Under the pieces are notes generated by a model that made no database searches, was not told where the DNA came from, and was given only the letters and a program-made list of their open reading frames with translations. This document shows, one piece after another, positions 18,509 through 27,730 of a stretch of 64,000 nt of DNA. Made by a program: the position numbers and the translations under genes. How positions within the stretch are numbered: position 1 is the stretch's first letter; each line of letters begins with the position of its first letter. The stretch comes from an uncultured SAR116 cluster alpha proteobacterium (GTDB lineage Bacteria; Pseudomonadota; Alphaproteobacteria; Puniceispirillales; Marisalimonadaceae), in contig CACBXG010000002.1 in assembly GCA_902543145.1 (NCBI GenBank), positions 124,001 to 188,000 on the forward strand, written 5' to 3'.

Positions 18509-19788
18509 TTAAAGTGAGATTCAACTAATAGTTCTGGAAGTGTAAGTGCTAAAGCTGGGAATAGAAGCACTATGATTAAAACAACTGTGTCAGAAATACA
18601 GAAAGGAAATGATCCTTTTATAACGGTTGTAACTGGTAAACCAGTTACTCCACTAACAGCAAACAAATTTAAACCAACCGGTGGGATAACACTTCCTATT
18701 TCTATGCATAATGCTGTTAAAATTCCTAAATGAATAGGATCTACACCAAGAGCCAATGCAACAGGGAAGTATATAGGTACAGTTAAGACTAAAATTGCTA
18801 CACCTGTTAGAAACATGGATAAGAACAATAACGATCCCATAAGTGCAAATAAAAATCCTGTTTTACTCAGACCTAATTCACCAGCCCATTCAGCAATCAT
18901 TTGAGGCCAACCCATATTTGCAAGATAAAATTGGAAGATTCCAACACAACCCAATAGAAAAAACACAACTGCAGTTAGGTTCATAGTTCTTAAAGTTGTT
19001 GGCATCAATTCTTTCGCAAATGTTTTTCTTTTAAAGATTAATCCATAAAAAAGGGCATAACTAGCAGCAGCAGCACCTGCTTCAGTAGGAGTGAATAAAC
19101 CTCCATATAAACCACCTAATATAATTACAGGCATTAACAAAGCAGGTAGAGCTTCTTTAAAACACCTCCAAACTTCACATAAATCAAATTTTCCTCGAGG
19201 TAATTTAATAAAAAGAGATACACTAACAATTATAACTGCATCACTCATAGCCAACATCAATCCAGGAATTATACCTGCGAAAAACAAATCAACTATAGAC
19301 ATTTCTGTTATAACACCAAAAAGAATCAAAGTTATACTTGGCGGAATAAGAAGTGCTATTCCACCTGCGGAGGCAATAACTCCTGCTGCCATCCATTTTG
19401 GATAACCTCTTTTAATTAATTCTGGATAAGCTATAACACTCATTGCAGCAGCCATTGCTGTGGATGAACCAGAAATTGCTCCAAATAAAACAGCTGCAAG
19501 CAATGTTGCATAAGCAAAGCCACCAGGAACCCATCCTACTATTGAGTCAGCAAATTTAAAAAGACTTGCAACCAAACCAGTTTTTTCCATTAAAAAACCA
19601 GCAAAAATAAAAAATGGAATAGCTACTAATGTATATTTAGTAAGAAAACTAAAAAAAGCTTCAAACAAGGTGCTATATGTTAAAAAATCGTCAAACAGTA
19701 CAAGAAGACCTGTAGCACCAGCAAGAGCTATACCTATTGGAGCACCAGCAAATAATAGACTAAATAAAGATCCTCCTAAAGCCCACAT
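18505..19788 (-). CDS. dctM: TRAP transporter large permease DctM
   Basis: 427 residues, strongly hydrophobic, with about 12 membrane segments and TRAP-specific stretches such as GAISGSSTAMAAAMS, the GIIPG loop and the PPVGLNLFAVSG region. DctM is the ion-coupled transport subunit in the inner membrane. It lies 24 bases after dctQ, with dctP further upstream, so a complete DctPQM unit is present. The substrate is likely an organic acid, given the CoA-module genes upstream on the same strand. Confidence 0.95.
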   Translation of the reverse strand: MWALGGSLFSLLFAGAPIGIALAGATGLLVLFDDFLTYSTLFEAFFSFLTKYTLVAIPFFIFAGFLMEKTGLVASLFKFADSIVGWVPGGFAYATLLAAVLFGAISGSSTAMAAAMSVIAYPELIKRGYPKWMAAGVIASAGGIALLIPPSITLILFGVITEMSIVDLFFAGIIPGLMLAMSDAVIIVSVSLFIKLPRGKFDLCEVWRCFKEALPALLMPVIILGGLYGGLFTPTEAGAAAASYALFYGLIFKRKTFAKELMPTTLRTMNLTAVVFFLLGCVGIFQFYLANMGWPQMIAEWAGELGLSKTGFLFALMGSLLFLSMFLTGVAILVLTVPIYFPVALALGVDPIHLGILTALCIEIGSVIPPVGLNLFAVSGVTGLPVTTVIKGSFPFCISDTVVLIIVLLFPALALTLPELLVESHFN

Positions 19789-19812
19789 TATACTTTTCCC
19801 GTATTATTAGAA

Positions 19813-20364
19813 TTAAACATCAGTAGCAGCTTCAACTTCTGCAGTAAAATGGTCACCCTTTATATAACTATGTATATCTTCAATAAATTGAAGAAAGGCT
19901 ACTAAAGACATTAATCCCATACCCAGAGCCAATATAAAATAAAATGGCCACATAAAGAAAAATAAACTCTCTGTTCTTTCACCAATTTGTATTGAATATT
20001 CAACAGTTGAATACGCAGTATATGTTAAAGAACCAGTGAATACAGAAACAAAGAGAGAAACAAAAATTTTACAAAAACCTACTGTTCTGTGAAAACCTTT
20101 TGTATTTAAAAGTTGTAACACAGCACTCATTACAAGATGATTCCTTTTGATCTGTGTAACGCAAATGTAAAAGGCAACTGAAGAAACCATCATGTAAATA
20201 ACAGCATCTTGACCCCATTCAAAAACAACACCAAAAATATATCTTCTAATAATTTCAGCTAACGCAAAGAGTGTGACGGCTATCATTAGGAATGCAGAAC
20301 ACCTACCTAATATAGCAGTGATGGAATATTGAATTTTGTTCGAGATTTTGTAAAAATTATCCAT
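19813..20364 (-). CDS. dctQ: TRAP transporter small permease DctQ
   Basis: 183 residues from the ATG at 20364; the frame extends to a TTG at 20373 without adding family sequence. Four hydrophobic helices and the segment R-R-Y-I-F-G-V-V-F-E-W match the four-helix DctQ subunit that binds DctM. It is separated from dctP by a strong hairpin terminator, so its expression is probably lower than that of the binding protein. Confidence 0.9.
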   Translation of the reverse strand: MDNFYKISNKIQYSITAILGRCSAFLMIAVTLFALAEIIRRYIFGVVFEWGQDAVIYMMVSSVAFYICVTQIKRNHLVMSAVLQLLNTKGFHRTVGFCKIFVSLFVSVFTGSLTYTAYSTVEYSIQIGERTESLFFFMWPFYFILALGMGLMSLVAFLQFIEDIHSYIKGDHFTAEVEAATDV

Positions 20365-20380
20365 GATAATCAACTAAATA

Positions 20381-20412
20381 AAAAAAGGCCTGACACAAGT
20401 CAGGCCTTTTTT
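20381..20412 (-). terminator. Hairpin terminator/attenuator between dctP and dctQ
   Basis: A perfect inverted repeat: AAAAAGGCCTGAC, four-base loop, GTCAGGCCTTTTT. The eight-base GC-rich core GGCCTGAC is flanked by A and T runs on both sides, giving a good U-tract on the minus strand. It begins eight bases after the dctP stop and ends 17 bases before the dctQ ATG. It would terminate part of the transcripts after dctP, or protect the dctP mRNA end. Confidence 0.9.
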
Positions 20413-20419
20413 GATTGAT

Positions 20420-21589
20420 TTATTTTCTTGACTTTTTCTTGTATAAAGCTGTTCCTTTTGCAAATTTAGCAAAGTCGGAAGCAAACGCTGTACAATCAGT
20501 CTTTTCTAAAGCACTTGATCCCATTGGATTAGCTGCAACTAAAGCTTTTGCTTCAGCAGTGAACTGGTCAACCATTTTGTCACCAGTTGCATCAACCTTA
20601 GACTTAATCCAGTTATTAGTTGCACCACCTTCTTTTGCTTGAAGAACTCCAGCTTCTTTAGGGCTCATCACATAAATTCCAGGCGCACTTTTATCAGTTA
20701 CTTTAAACTTATCAACTAATCTTTTATCATTACAAAAGTTAATAGCCTTTTGATAAGGAATAAAATCATTCATAATAATATCAGTTAGAGCTGCTTGTTG
20801 TTTTTTATCAAGGGTTGCCCACCATTTATTTGATGCACCAATCCAATAGTAATCACCAACAATACCATTAATTCCAGCAACTGTGAAATATGGAGCTTGT
20901 TCTTTGGTAGCATTAAATCCACCTAAACTTGTTAGCAGACCATCAATAACACCTGTTTGAAGAGCAGGTGGAACATCACCAAAAGCCATTGTCGTAGGGT
21001 TTGCACCTAAAGCTCCTAACAATGCATTTTCAGCTGGTCCCATACTTCTAACCTTCTTACCGGCAAAATCAGCAGGAACTAACATTCTACTTTTAACAGC
21101 ACCAGCACCCATGTACATACTTAGATGTCCAGAACCAAAAATAGTTATCCCATGCTTGTCATTAAAAACTTTCTTTAATTGAGCAAAGGTTTTTGTTCCA
21201 TCAAGGCCATTGATAGCACCAGGTGATGTTAATTTTCCAGCACCAACAATAGTATTAGCATATGGCTCAACACTTGAAGTTTTACCAAATTGACCAGTCA
21301 TCATCTCAAGATTACCTTTTGTAAGAGCTTGAGTTCCTTTTGGAACATTATAAAGTGACTTAGCCCAATAAATCTGAACTTTACTTCCAGGAATTTTCTT
21401 CTCAACCTGCTCTGCAAAAAACATTTCTGCAATAGCTGCAGGATGTGGCGGACCAGAATGGTCAGAAGCCCAACGCATCTTAATAGGTTTTACAGCATGT
21501 CCATCAGCTAAAGCTAAATTGGTTCCAGCTGCAAAAGTTAGAGCAACAGCGCCAGCTGCACCTAACAATGATAGTTTATTTAATTTCAT
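20420..21589 (-). CDS. dctP: TRAP transporter periplasmic binding protein DctP
   Basis: 389 residues with a clear signal peptide: basic start MKLNK, a hydrophobic core and an A-L-A-D-G cleavage region near residue 30. The mature protein has the DctP fold markers, including the motif with conserved arginine in K-V-R-S-M-G-P and the G-V-I-D-G-L-L-T segment that lines the acid-binding site. It is longer than the usual 330-residue DctP, similar to members from marine bacteria with dicarboxylate, 2-oxoacid or aromatic substrates. It lies 109 bases from the upstream CaiB gene, enough for its own promoter. Confidence 0.92.
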   Translation of the reverse strand: MKLNKLSLLGAAGAVALTFAAGTNLALADGHAVKPIKMRWASDHSGPPHPAAIAEMFFAEQVEKKIPGSKVQIYWAKSLYNVPKGTQALTKGNLEMMTGQFGKTSSVEPYANTIVGAGKLTSPGAINGLDGTKTFAQLKKVFNDKHGITIFGSGHLSMYMGAGAVKSRMLVPADFAGKKVRSMGPAENALLGALGANPTTMAFGDVPPALQTGVIDGLLTSLGGFNATKEQAPYFTVAGINGIVGDYYWIGASNKWWATLDKKQQAALTDIIMNDFIPYQKAINFCNDKRLVDKFKVTDKSAPGIYVMSPKEAGVLQAKEGGATNNWIKSKVDATGDKMVDQFTAEAKALVAANPMGSSALEKTDCTAFASDFAKFAKGTALYKKKSRK

Positions 21590-21698
21590 TAAATTTCCTC
21601 CAAATATTTAGAATCACAACCTATAACGATATGCTTTACAGGTAAACCCTTAATTGCAATAAAACCAATTAATTAGTTAATATGTTATGTAATTCTGT

Positions 21699-22904
21699 TT
21701 AGATTATGCCTTTGTTCTTGAAAGTGCTTATTTGTTCACCAGTAAAACCTATCTCTTTAAGTATATCATATGTATCTTCGCCTATTTCTGGGGCAGTTTT
21801 ATCTTGAAATTTGCTATCTGAAACATGAACAGGTGTTTTCAATAAACTAATATCAACCCCCCTTTTTGTTTTTAATTTTTGGATATTTTTTCTATCTTTT
21901 AAAAATGGATTTTCTAAAGACTCTTTTAAATTTAAAATTGGAGCTGCTGGAACAACTCCTCCAAACTCGTCCAGCCATTCAGAGGTATTTTTTTTCATTA
22001 ATTCTTCATCAAGAATTCTAGTTATTTCGTCTCTATGTTTTTGCCTAGATGAAAAGTCAACAAACTTTGAATTATCAATTAGATCCTCCCTACCTAGTTT
22101 TTTACACAGAACAGGCCAAAAACTTTCCTTATTACACATTATATAAATCCAACCATCTTTAGTCTTATACAGTTGACAAGGAACTAAAATTGGATGAGCT
22201 GATCTATCTAATCTTTCACTTTTAAAATCAGTGTTGAGTGTCCAGGCTGCCATATAACTTTGATTAAACATGGCCGTATCAAATAAATTAACATCTACAT
22301 CTCTTCCGATACCAGTGGACCTTGCAGATAGTATAGCACTTACTAGTCCAAATGACATGGTCAAACCAGACATATAATCTACAATTGAAAGACCAAATCT
22401 TGCTGGAGGTCCATTAGGTTCGCCTGTCAATGAGAAATACCCAGCCTCTGCTTGCATAAGATAATCATATCCCGGCCAATTTTTTCTTGGTCCCTCTCTT
22501 CCGTACGCAGAACAATGTGCTGAAACAATTGATTTATTATATTGTTTAAGCTGATCATAAGTAATCCCAAGTTTTTCTGGAACATCCCCTCTTAAATTGT
22601 TCGCGACTGCGTCAGCATTCTCAACTAATTTTTGAAGAATTTTTTTTCCATCATTTGACAGTATATCTAAAGTTATGCTTTTTTTATTTCTATTGAGAGC
22701 TTGAAAAAAAATACTAGAAGCAGAATTCCTATCTTCGCCATCAATAAAATAAGGACCAATTGCTCTTAAATAATCACCACTTGTACCTGCAGGTTCAACT
22801 TTAATTACGTCTGCGCCTAAATCAGCTAAATATTGAGTGCCAAATGGTCCCGCTCCATATTGTTCAAAAGCAATTACCCTGACCCCTGATAAAGGTAAAT
22901 CCAT
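21699..22904 (-). CDS. CaiB/BaiF class III CoA-transferase (A)
   Basis: 401 residues of the formyl-CoA transferase fold. The N-terminal ADLGADVIKVEP motif, the FFQALNRNKKS stretch and the catalytic aspartate in SIVDYMSG (D176) are all in place. Class III transferases move CoA between acids through an aspartyl-anhydride. It is the last enzyme gene of a six-gene minus-strand set, 11 bases after the MaoC hydratase. A role in loading a dicarboxylate with CoA, or shifting CoA between its two carboxylates as in Chloroflexus mesaconyl-CoA transferase, is inferred from the neighbours. Confidence 0.92.
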   Translation of the reverse strand: MDLPLSGVRVIAFEQYGAGPFGTQYLADLGADVIKVEPAGTSGDYLRAIGPYFIDGEDRNSASSIFFQALNRNKKSITLDILSNDGKKILQKLVENADAVANNLRGDVPEKLGITYDQLKQYNKSIVSAHCSAYGREGPRKNWPGYDYLMQAEAGYFSLTGEPNGPPARFGLSIVDYMSGLTMSFGLVSAILSARSTGIGRDVDVNLFDTAMFNQSYMAAWTLNTDFKSERLDRSAHPILVPCQLYKTKDGWIYIMCNKESFWPVLCKKLGREDLIDNSKFVDFSSRQKHRDEITRILDEELMKKNTSEWLDEFGGVVPAAPILNLKESLENPFLKDRKNIQKLKTKRGVDISLLKTPVHVSDSKFQDKTAPEIGEDTYDILKEIGFTGEQISTFKNKGII

Positions 22905-22915
22905 ATTATTATTCT

Positions 22916-23455
22916 CTAATTTGCTGCTTCTTTAATAAGTTCATCAACTACACTATGCCCACGCTTAGCAACCAGGAAAGATCTTACCATATCCATTACA
23001 ACAATTTTGTCTTGATTTTTACCAATGTGTCTTACCTTCACGATACCCTGTGTGGGTCTTGATTTTGATTCTCTTTTGTCTAAAACTTCCGTCTCAGAGT
23101 ATAATGTATCTCCAACAAACACTGGAGCAGGTATTTTTATTTCTTCCCATCCCAAGTTGGCTATTGCTTTTTGGCTAGTGCCACTAACACACATCCCTGT
23201 TACAAGGGCTAGAGTAAAAGCGGAATTAACTAAATATTTTCCAAACTCAGATTTAGAGGCGTAATTTGCATCAAAATGAATTGGGTGAGTATTCATTGTT
23301 AAATTTGTAAACCATATATTATCAGCTTCGCTTACCGTTCTACCGGGCCAATGCTCATAAACGTCTCCTACTTGAAAATCTTCAAAATATCTACCTGGAT
23401 CTTCTCTATACCTTTGGGGTCCTATTTTTTTTATTCCATAAGAATTTTCATCCAT
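22916..23455 (-). CDS. MaoC-family acyl-CoA hydratase/dehydratase
   Basis: 179 residues, a single hot-dog domain. The family opening GRYFEDFQVGD is at 21-31 and the hydratase-2 active-site region reads MNTHPIHFD at 54-62. H60 is the expected catalytic histidine; the aspartate of the common G-D-x-N-P-x-H motif is replaced here by N55. Enzymes of this type hydrate mesaconyl- or itaconyl-CoA. The ATG follows the CitE-like stop directly (TAAATG), so the two are coupled: hydration followed by carbon-carbon cleavage is the natural reading. Confidence 0.88.
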   Translation of the reverse strand: MDENSYGIKKIGPQRYREDPGRYFEDFQVGDVYEHWPGRTVSEADNIWFTNLTMNTHPIHFDANYASKSEFGKYLVNSAFTLALVTGMCVSGTSQKAIANLGWEEIKIPAPVFVGDTLYSETEVLDKRESKSRPTQGIVKVRHIGKNQDKIVVMDMVRSFLVAKRGHSVVDELIKEAAN

Positions 23456-24268
23456 TTAATCCTCCCTTGATATAATTAGTCTTGCTGCCGCTAACACGGG
23501 TGCATCAACCATTTTACCCTGATATTTAAAAGCACCAGAACCTGCTGTTTTTGCTTCTTCTAAAACACCTTTTGCCCATTCCAATTCTTCTGGAGTAGGT
23601 CTGTAAGCATCATGAATAGGTTTAATTTGATCTGGATGTATAGCAAAACGTCCTTTGAAACCCATAGTTTTGACATATAATGTTTCTTCTTTACATCCAT
23701 CAGGATCTCTGAAATCTAACCATACACCGTCAAGAGCAAGTGTGTTGTATAATGCGGCAGCATTAATAATTTTACCCCTTCCATACGCTAAACTGGCTTT
23801 ACCCATGTCACCACCGGTAGATGCACAATAATCTGCTGACCCAAATCCAATTCCAGAAAACTCTATGTTTGAACAATCCCAACTTTCAATAGTTGCGATA
23901 CCACGCGGTGTTTCAATTTGAGGTAAGATTAATATATTAGTTCCAAGATCTTTTAAAAAAGTCCTACATTCATCAGCAGACTCTATTTTAGGAATGGCAA
24001 TAGAGTATGGAAGAGAAGGTAAAGACCGTAACATTTCTATATCATGTTGATACTCTTCAGTATCTAAAGCATTAATGCGCAATAATAGCTTATCTGCTTG
24101 ACCGTCATAATTTCTATTTGCCAAATCAGCAAAATTAGATCTTCCCATAGCTTTATTTTCATGGGCCAAACCATCTTCTAAATCAAAAATAACTTTATCG
24201 GCCCCAGATCCTATAGCCTTTGGTAATCTTTCAATCTTATCGGTTGGTAAAAATAAAATACTTCTCAA
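23456..24268 (-). CDS. CitE/HpcH-type CoA-ester lyase
   Basis: 270 residues of the TIM-barrel citrate lyase beta / malyl-CoA lyase family. Active-site residues are visible: FDLEDG at 28-33, R64, the metal-binding E119 in PQIETPRG and D146 in GSADY. It also has the FAIHPDQI motif near the C-terminus. Relatives cleave malyl-CoA, beta-methylmalyl-CoA or citramalyl-CoA to acetyl- or propionyl-CoA plus glyoxylate or pyruvate. No CitF or CitD is present, so it acts on a preformed CoA ester. The MaoC and CaiB neighbours support a C5 dicarboxyl-CoA substrate. Confidence 0.88.
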   Translation of the reverse strand: MRSILFLPTDKIERLPKAIGSGADKVIFDLEDGLAHENKAMGRSNFADLANRNYDGQADKLLLRINALDTEEYQHDIEMLRSLPSLPYSIAIPKIESADECRTFLKDLGTNILILPQIETPRGIATIESWDCSNIEFSGIGFGSADYCASTGGDMGKASLAYGRGKIINAAALYNTLALDGVWLDFRDPDGCKEETLYVKTMGFKGRFAIHPDQIKPIHDAYRPTPEELEWAKGVLEEAKTAGSGAFKYQGKMVDAPVLAAARLIISRED

Positions 24269-24282
24269 ATTTATCTCCTTTT

Positions 24283-25437
24283 TTAAGAACTAAATTCAGT
24301 TCTAATTTTTTTCCCATGCTCATCTAATTCAGGCATTTTATTAACTTCTGGTATAAGGTTGTCATGTATTGCGCCTGGACCTAAGACCTTTACTTTGCCG
24401 TTTTTGGTTTCAATTTCTAAAAAATTGTTTTGGGGATGGTTTTTTAATTGTTCCATGTCAGATATTCTTCCGTAAGCAACGCTTGCTTCTTCAAGTTTTT
24501 CAATTAACTCCTCGCGTTCAAAAGTAATGAATTTATCTTGAATAATTTTTTCTGTTAATTCTCGATTAGTTACACGATCTGAGTTTGTTTTAAAGCGAGT
24601 GTCATTAACCATAGTTTCGTCGTCTAATACAATTTTACAAAGTTTCACCCATTCTCTATCATTTTGTATAGCAATTAAAATTGTCAAATTATCTCTACAA
24701 TTATATGCACCATAGGGAACGATTATTGGATGAGTCATACCGTTTCTTTTTGGAATTTTGTTATTATAAACATAGCCAAGGTAGAAAGGGTTCATCCAAT
24801 CTGCGAGTGAATTAAACATAGACACTGATATATGTCTGCCTTTTCCACTTACACTTCTCTTTATAAGTGCTTGCAAAATTGCTTGATAAGCTGTCATTCC
24901 TGCAGATATATCACAGACTGAAGGGCCAACCTTTGCTCTTCCATCAACCCCAGCTTTATCTGGAAGACCAGTTATATCAATAACACCAGTTTCAGCTTGA
25001 ATTAACATATCATAAGCTTTTTGGTTTTTATATGGTCCTTCGTCTCCAAATCCAGAAATAGAACATGTAATTAATAATGGATATTTTTTTCTTAATTCAT
25101 CTAAATTTAAACCAAGGCGGTCAAATGCACCTGGTGCTAAATTTTGGATTAAAATATCAGATTTTGAAATAATATTCTCAAAAATTTTAAAATCCTCACT
25201 GTTTTTAAGATCTAAAGCAATTGACTCCTTCCCTCTATTCAACCAAACAAAATAAGCGCTATTTCCAAGTGCATTGCTATCATAATTTCTGGCAAAATCA
25301 CCTTCAGGTCTTTCAACTTTTATAACTCTGGCACCTGCATCTGCCAGTCTGCACGATGTATAGGGGGCTGCCACAGCTTGCTCAACTGTTACGACTAATA
25401 AACCTTCTAAATCCTTTCCGGAATTTTGTCTTTCCAT
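24283..25437 (-). CDS. CaiB/BaiF class III CoA-transferase (B)
   Basis: 384 residues with the same fold as the gene at 21.7 kb but clearly diverged. The motifs LADAGARVIKVERP and FVWLNRGKES and the catalytic aspartate in SVCDISAG (D176) are present. Its ATG overlaps the MmgE/PrpD stop in TAATG. Two different class III transferases in one operon suggest one for activation (for example from succinyl-CoA) and one for intramolecular or second-acid transfer. Confidence 0.92.
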   Translation of the reverse strand: MERQNSGKDLEGLLVVTVEQAVAAPYTSCRLADAGARVIKVERPEGDFARNYDSNALGNSAYFVWLNRGKESIALDLKNSEDFKIFENIISKSDILIQNLAPGAFDRLGLNLDELRKKYPLLITCSISGFGDEGPYKNQKAYDMLIQAETGVIDITGLPDKAGVDGRAKVGPSVCDISAGMTAYQAILQALIKRSVSGKGRHISVSMFNSLADWMNPFYLGYVYNNKIPKRNGMTHPIIVPYGAYNCRDNLTILIAIQNDREWVKLCKIVLDDETMVNDTRFKTNSDRVTNRELTEKIIQDKFITFEREELIEKLEEASVAYGRISDMEQLKNHPQNNFLEIETKNGKVKVLGPGAIHDNLIPEVNKMPELDEHGKKIRTEFSS

Positions 25438-26756
25438 TAGCTAACCAAACAATCTACTAGAGAAGAAACTTTACTTTCAGAGGGTGAGTTTAAGATTGTT
25501 GAAATTTCATGAGATTTATTTTTTGATAGCAATGCTTCAGATTTGTTAACAATTTTATTTTCCAAAATATTTTGATCAATCTTGTCTGATAAATCATGTT
25601 TATTTTTTATATCTCTAGTTCCATCTTTAATATAAATTGAAGACTGAGTATTTGTTAATTTGTCATTAGGTATGACACTTACCTTGTCCCTAACATTATT
25701 TAATTTTTCATCAAAACAAATATCATCGTTGTACGTCCCTAAGTCGGCTGTGTCTATGCCATAAATTGACATGGCTGCCGTTAATTTATAAGAAAATTTT
25801 GATTCCAAACCAGTTTTTGGTTCTTGAATATTACACACTTTGAGCCAAGAAGGATTAGTTTCAATTGCAATCTCTTCAATTGATTCAGGATTAAAGTTGT
25901 TTTCTTGTTTTAATTCCTCAAGTGCTTCTAGAAAAGAATGTAAACCATGACAACAGGCATGAAATTTATACTTAATTTCAGGAAATAGGAAGTCTGTTCC
26001 TAAGTTTTCTACAGCTCGTGTAGGAGTTTTTTTATTCCAACCATGAGTTTGAAAAAACCCTTGATCACACTCAATACCATCTTCTCTTGACACAAACCCA
26101 AGTTTAGATAATTTGGCAGCCTCAATACCATTTGATGCAGCCATTCCTGCGTGATACGGTTTACCCATAGTACCAAATTGGGATTTAATTCCAGATGCTC
26201 TTGTTGAAACTAAACCAAGCGCATTTATTGTCTGGTCCTCGCTCAAATTTAGTAATTTTGATGCAACAATTGTCGCACCAAATGATCCACTTGTAGCAGT
26301 TTGATGGAACCCTGCATTATAATGAGAATAGCCTAAGATATGACCAATTCTAGTAGAGACCTCAACTCCAGACATATAAGCAAGTAATAAATCTTCTATA
26401 GATAATTCTAATTCTTCGCCTAAGGCTAAAGCAGTTGGTAATGCACTTGAAGTTGGATGGCCAACAAAAAGAAAGTGAGTGTCATCATAATCTAACGCAT
26501 GACCAGTAGCTCCATTAGCTAAAGCTGCGCCTCTTGATGAAACGTTGTATCCAGTTGAAATCACTCGTGCTTGATTAACGCCATTTTCTTCTTTAACCAT
26601 TTCAGAAACTATTTTTGAAACCGGTTCTTGTTTTGCTGCATAAGCTACTCCACACCAATCTAGTATTGACATCTTGGCAAAAAACTTCATTTCATCATTG
26701 AAACTGTCTAATTTAGTATTAAATCCATAACTACCAAATAATTTTGTAATCGACAT
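25437..26756 (-). CDS. MmgE/PrpD family protein (paralogue 2)
   Basis: 439 residues. The conserved ALDYDDTHFLFVGHPTS region and a FHQTATSGSFGA segment match the family, as does a C-C-H-G-L-H-S-F segment in place of the usual S-H-A-A-I-D. It sits between the hydroxyacyl-thioester dehydratase and CaiB in the C5-dicarboxylate-like operon. Known members dehydrate 2-methylcitrate or decarboxylate cis-aconitate to itaconate, both of which would feed such a pathway, but the reaction here is unknown. Confidence 0.88.
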   Translation of the reverse strand: MSITKLFGSYGFNTKLDSFNDEMKFFAKMSILDWCGVAYAAKQEPVSKIVSEMVKEENGVNQARVISTGYNVSSRGAALANGATGHALDYDDTHFLFVGHPTSSALPTALALGEELELSIEDLLLAYMSGVEVSTRIGHILGYSHYNAGFHQTATSGSFGATIVASKLLNLSEDQTINALGLVSTRASGIKSQFGTMGKPYHAGMAASNGIEAAKLSKLGFVSREDGIECDQGFFQTHGWNKKTPTRAVENLGTDFLFPEIKYKFHACCHGLHSFLEALEELKQENNFNPESIEEIAIETNPSWLKVCNIQEPKTGLESKFSYKLTAAMSIYGIDTADLGTYNDDICFDEKLNNVRDKVSVIPNDKLTNTQSSIYIKDGTRDIKNKHDLSDKIDQNILENKIVNKSEALLSKNKSHEISTILNSPSESKVSSLVDCLVS

Positions 26757-26776
26757 AATCTATCCCTCCCCTAAAA

Positions 26777-27634
26777 CTATTCAAAATGTGCTTCAGCTTG
26801 CATGGTCATTCCTGAACCCTCTACGGCACCCCAACAACTAACGCTTCCATCAGTGTTTTCCTTTGCGCCAATTATATAATCACTATTTGCAAAAACAGGG
26901 GCCATAACTTTATGACTAAATGATGTTACAGTCTTGCCTTTAAGCTTTTCAGCTGCCCTTAATAAAAAAGTAGCTTGCAAGGGACCATGAACAATTAAAT
27001 CAGGATAGTTCTCTTCATTTTTAGTATATGGATAATCATAATGTATTCTATGACCTACAAAACCAATCGCTGAATAACGGAACAATATTGTTGGATGCAT
27101 AAAAATAGTTTCTGTATAGTCTGCATCTTCAGGTATTTTGTCTGACACACCAGAACCACCACCTGCCTTAGTTACATCTCTATAAACAATATTATGAAGT
27201 TCATGCAATCTTACCTTTTCATTAACTAAAAATTCATACTCTGCAGTGACAAAACAAAGCTGTCCTGTCCTACCTTCCTTTAGTTTTATGTCAGCTACCT
27301 TAGATTTTTTTATTACTTTATCACCTACTCTTAAAGGTTCTATTACTTTGATCTGACTTCCTGCCCACATTCTTCTTGGAAGTGGGACTGGAGGCAAAAA
27401 ATCACCTCTAGCTGGATGAGAATCTACACCAAGTTCGTCATTTTTTTTTAAATCCCAACCTAACATCCAATGCAAACCAGAGGTTGCATCCTCCCCAATT
27501 TTGGGATCGCCTGGATCAATATTTAATGTTGCTCTGTACCTCTGTTCAACAATTGGTGTAAGGTAATCTGTTACAGTCTCTATATTACCTAACCATTTAT
27601 TTAAATGATTAATATCAAGCGCTTCAATTTCCAT
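26777..27634 (-). CDS. HTD2/mesaconyl-C4-CoA hydratase-like protein
   Basis: 285 residues, a double hot-dog protein. The N-terminal half has the FAS1-type hydratase-like region with the PLPRRMWAGS segment; the C-terminal half carries FRYSAIGFVGHRIHYD, the active-site motif shared by yeast Htd2 and mesaconyl-C4-CoA hydratase (Meh) of the 3-hydroxypropionate bicycle. VHGPLQATFLLR follows. It is the first gene of the minus-strand run. Presence together with CaiB, CitE-like and MaoC genes resembles the mct-meh-mcl-mch set, but substrate assignment is inference. Confidence 0.85.
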   Translation of the reverse strand: MEIEALDINHLNKWLGNIETVTDYLTPIVEQRYRATLNIDPGDPKIGEDATSGLHWMLGWDLKKNDELGVDSHPARGDFLPPVPLPRRMWAGSQIKVIEPLRVGDKVIKKSKVADIKLKEGRTGQLCFVTAEYEFLVNEKVRLHELHNIVYRDVTKAGGGSGVSDKIPEDADYTETIFMHPTILFRYSAIGFVGHRIHYDYPYTKNEENYPDLIVHGPLQATFLLRAAEKLKGKTVTSFSHKVMAPVFANSDYIIGAKENTDGSVSCWGAVEGSGMTMQAEAHFE

Positions 27635-27730
27635 TTACCGAACCTTTATTTTTAAGAATATTTGAAACTATTAAATATAAAAATTATATTAATATCAATT
27701 AATAAAATATTTAATGATAGGATCTTTGAA

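Noticed and set aside
27662..27730. Longer start for the tautomerase-like protein
   Set aside because: The extra 23 residues have no ribosome site at a sensible distance and would hide the N-terminal proline that defines the family.
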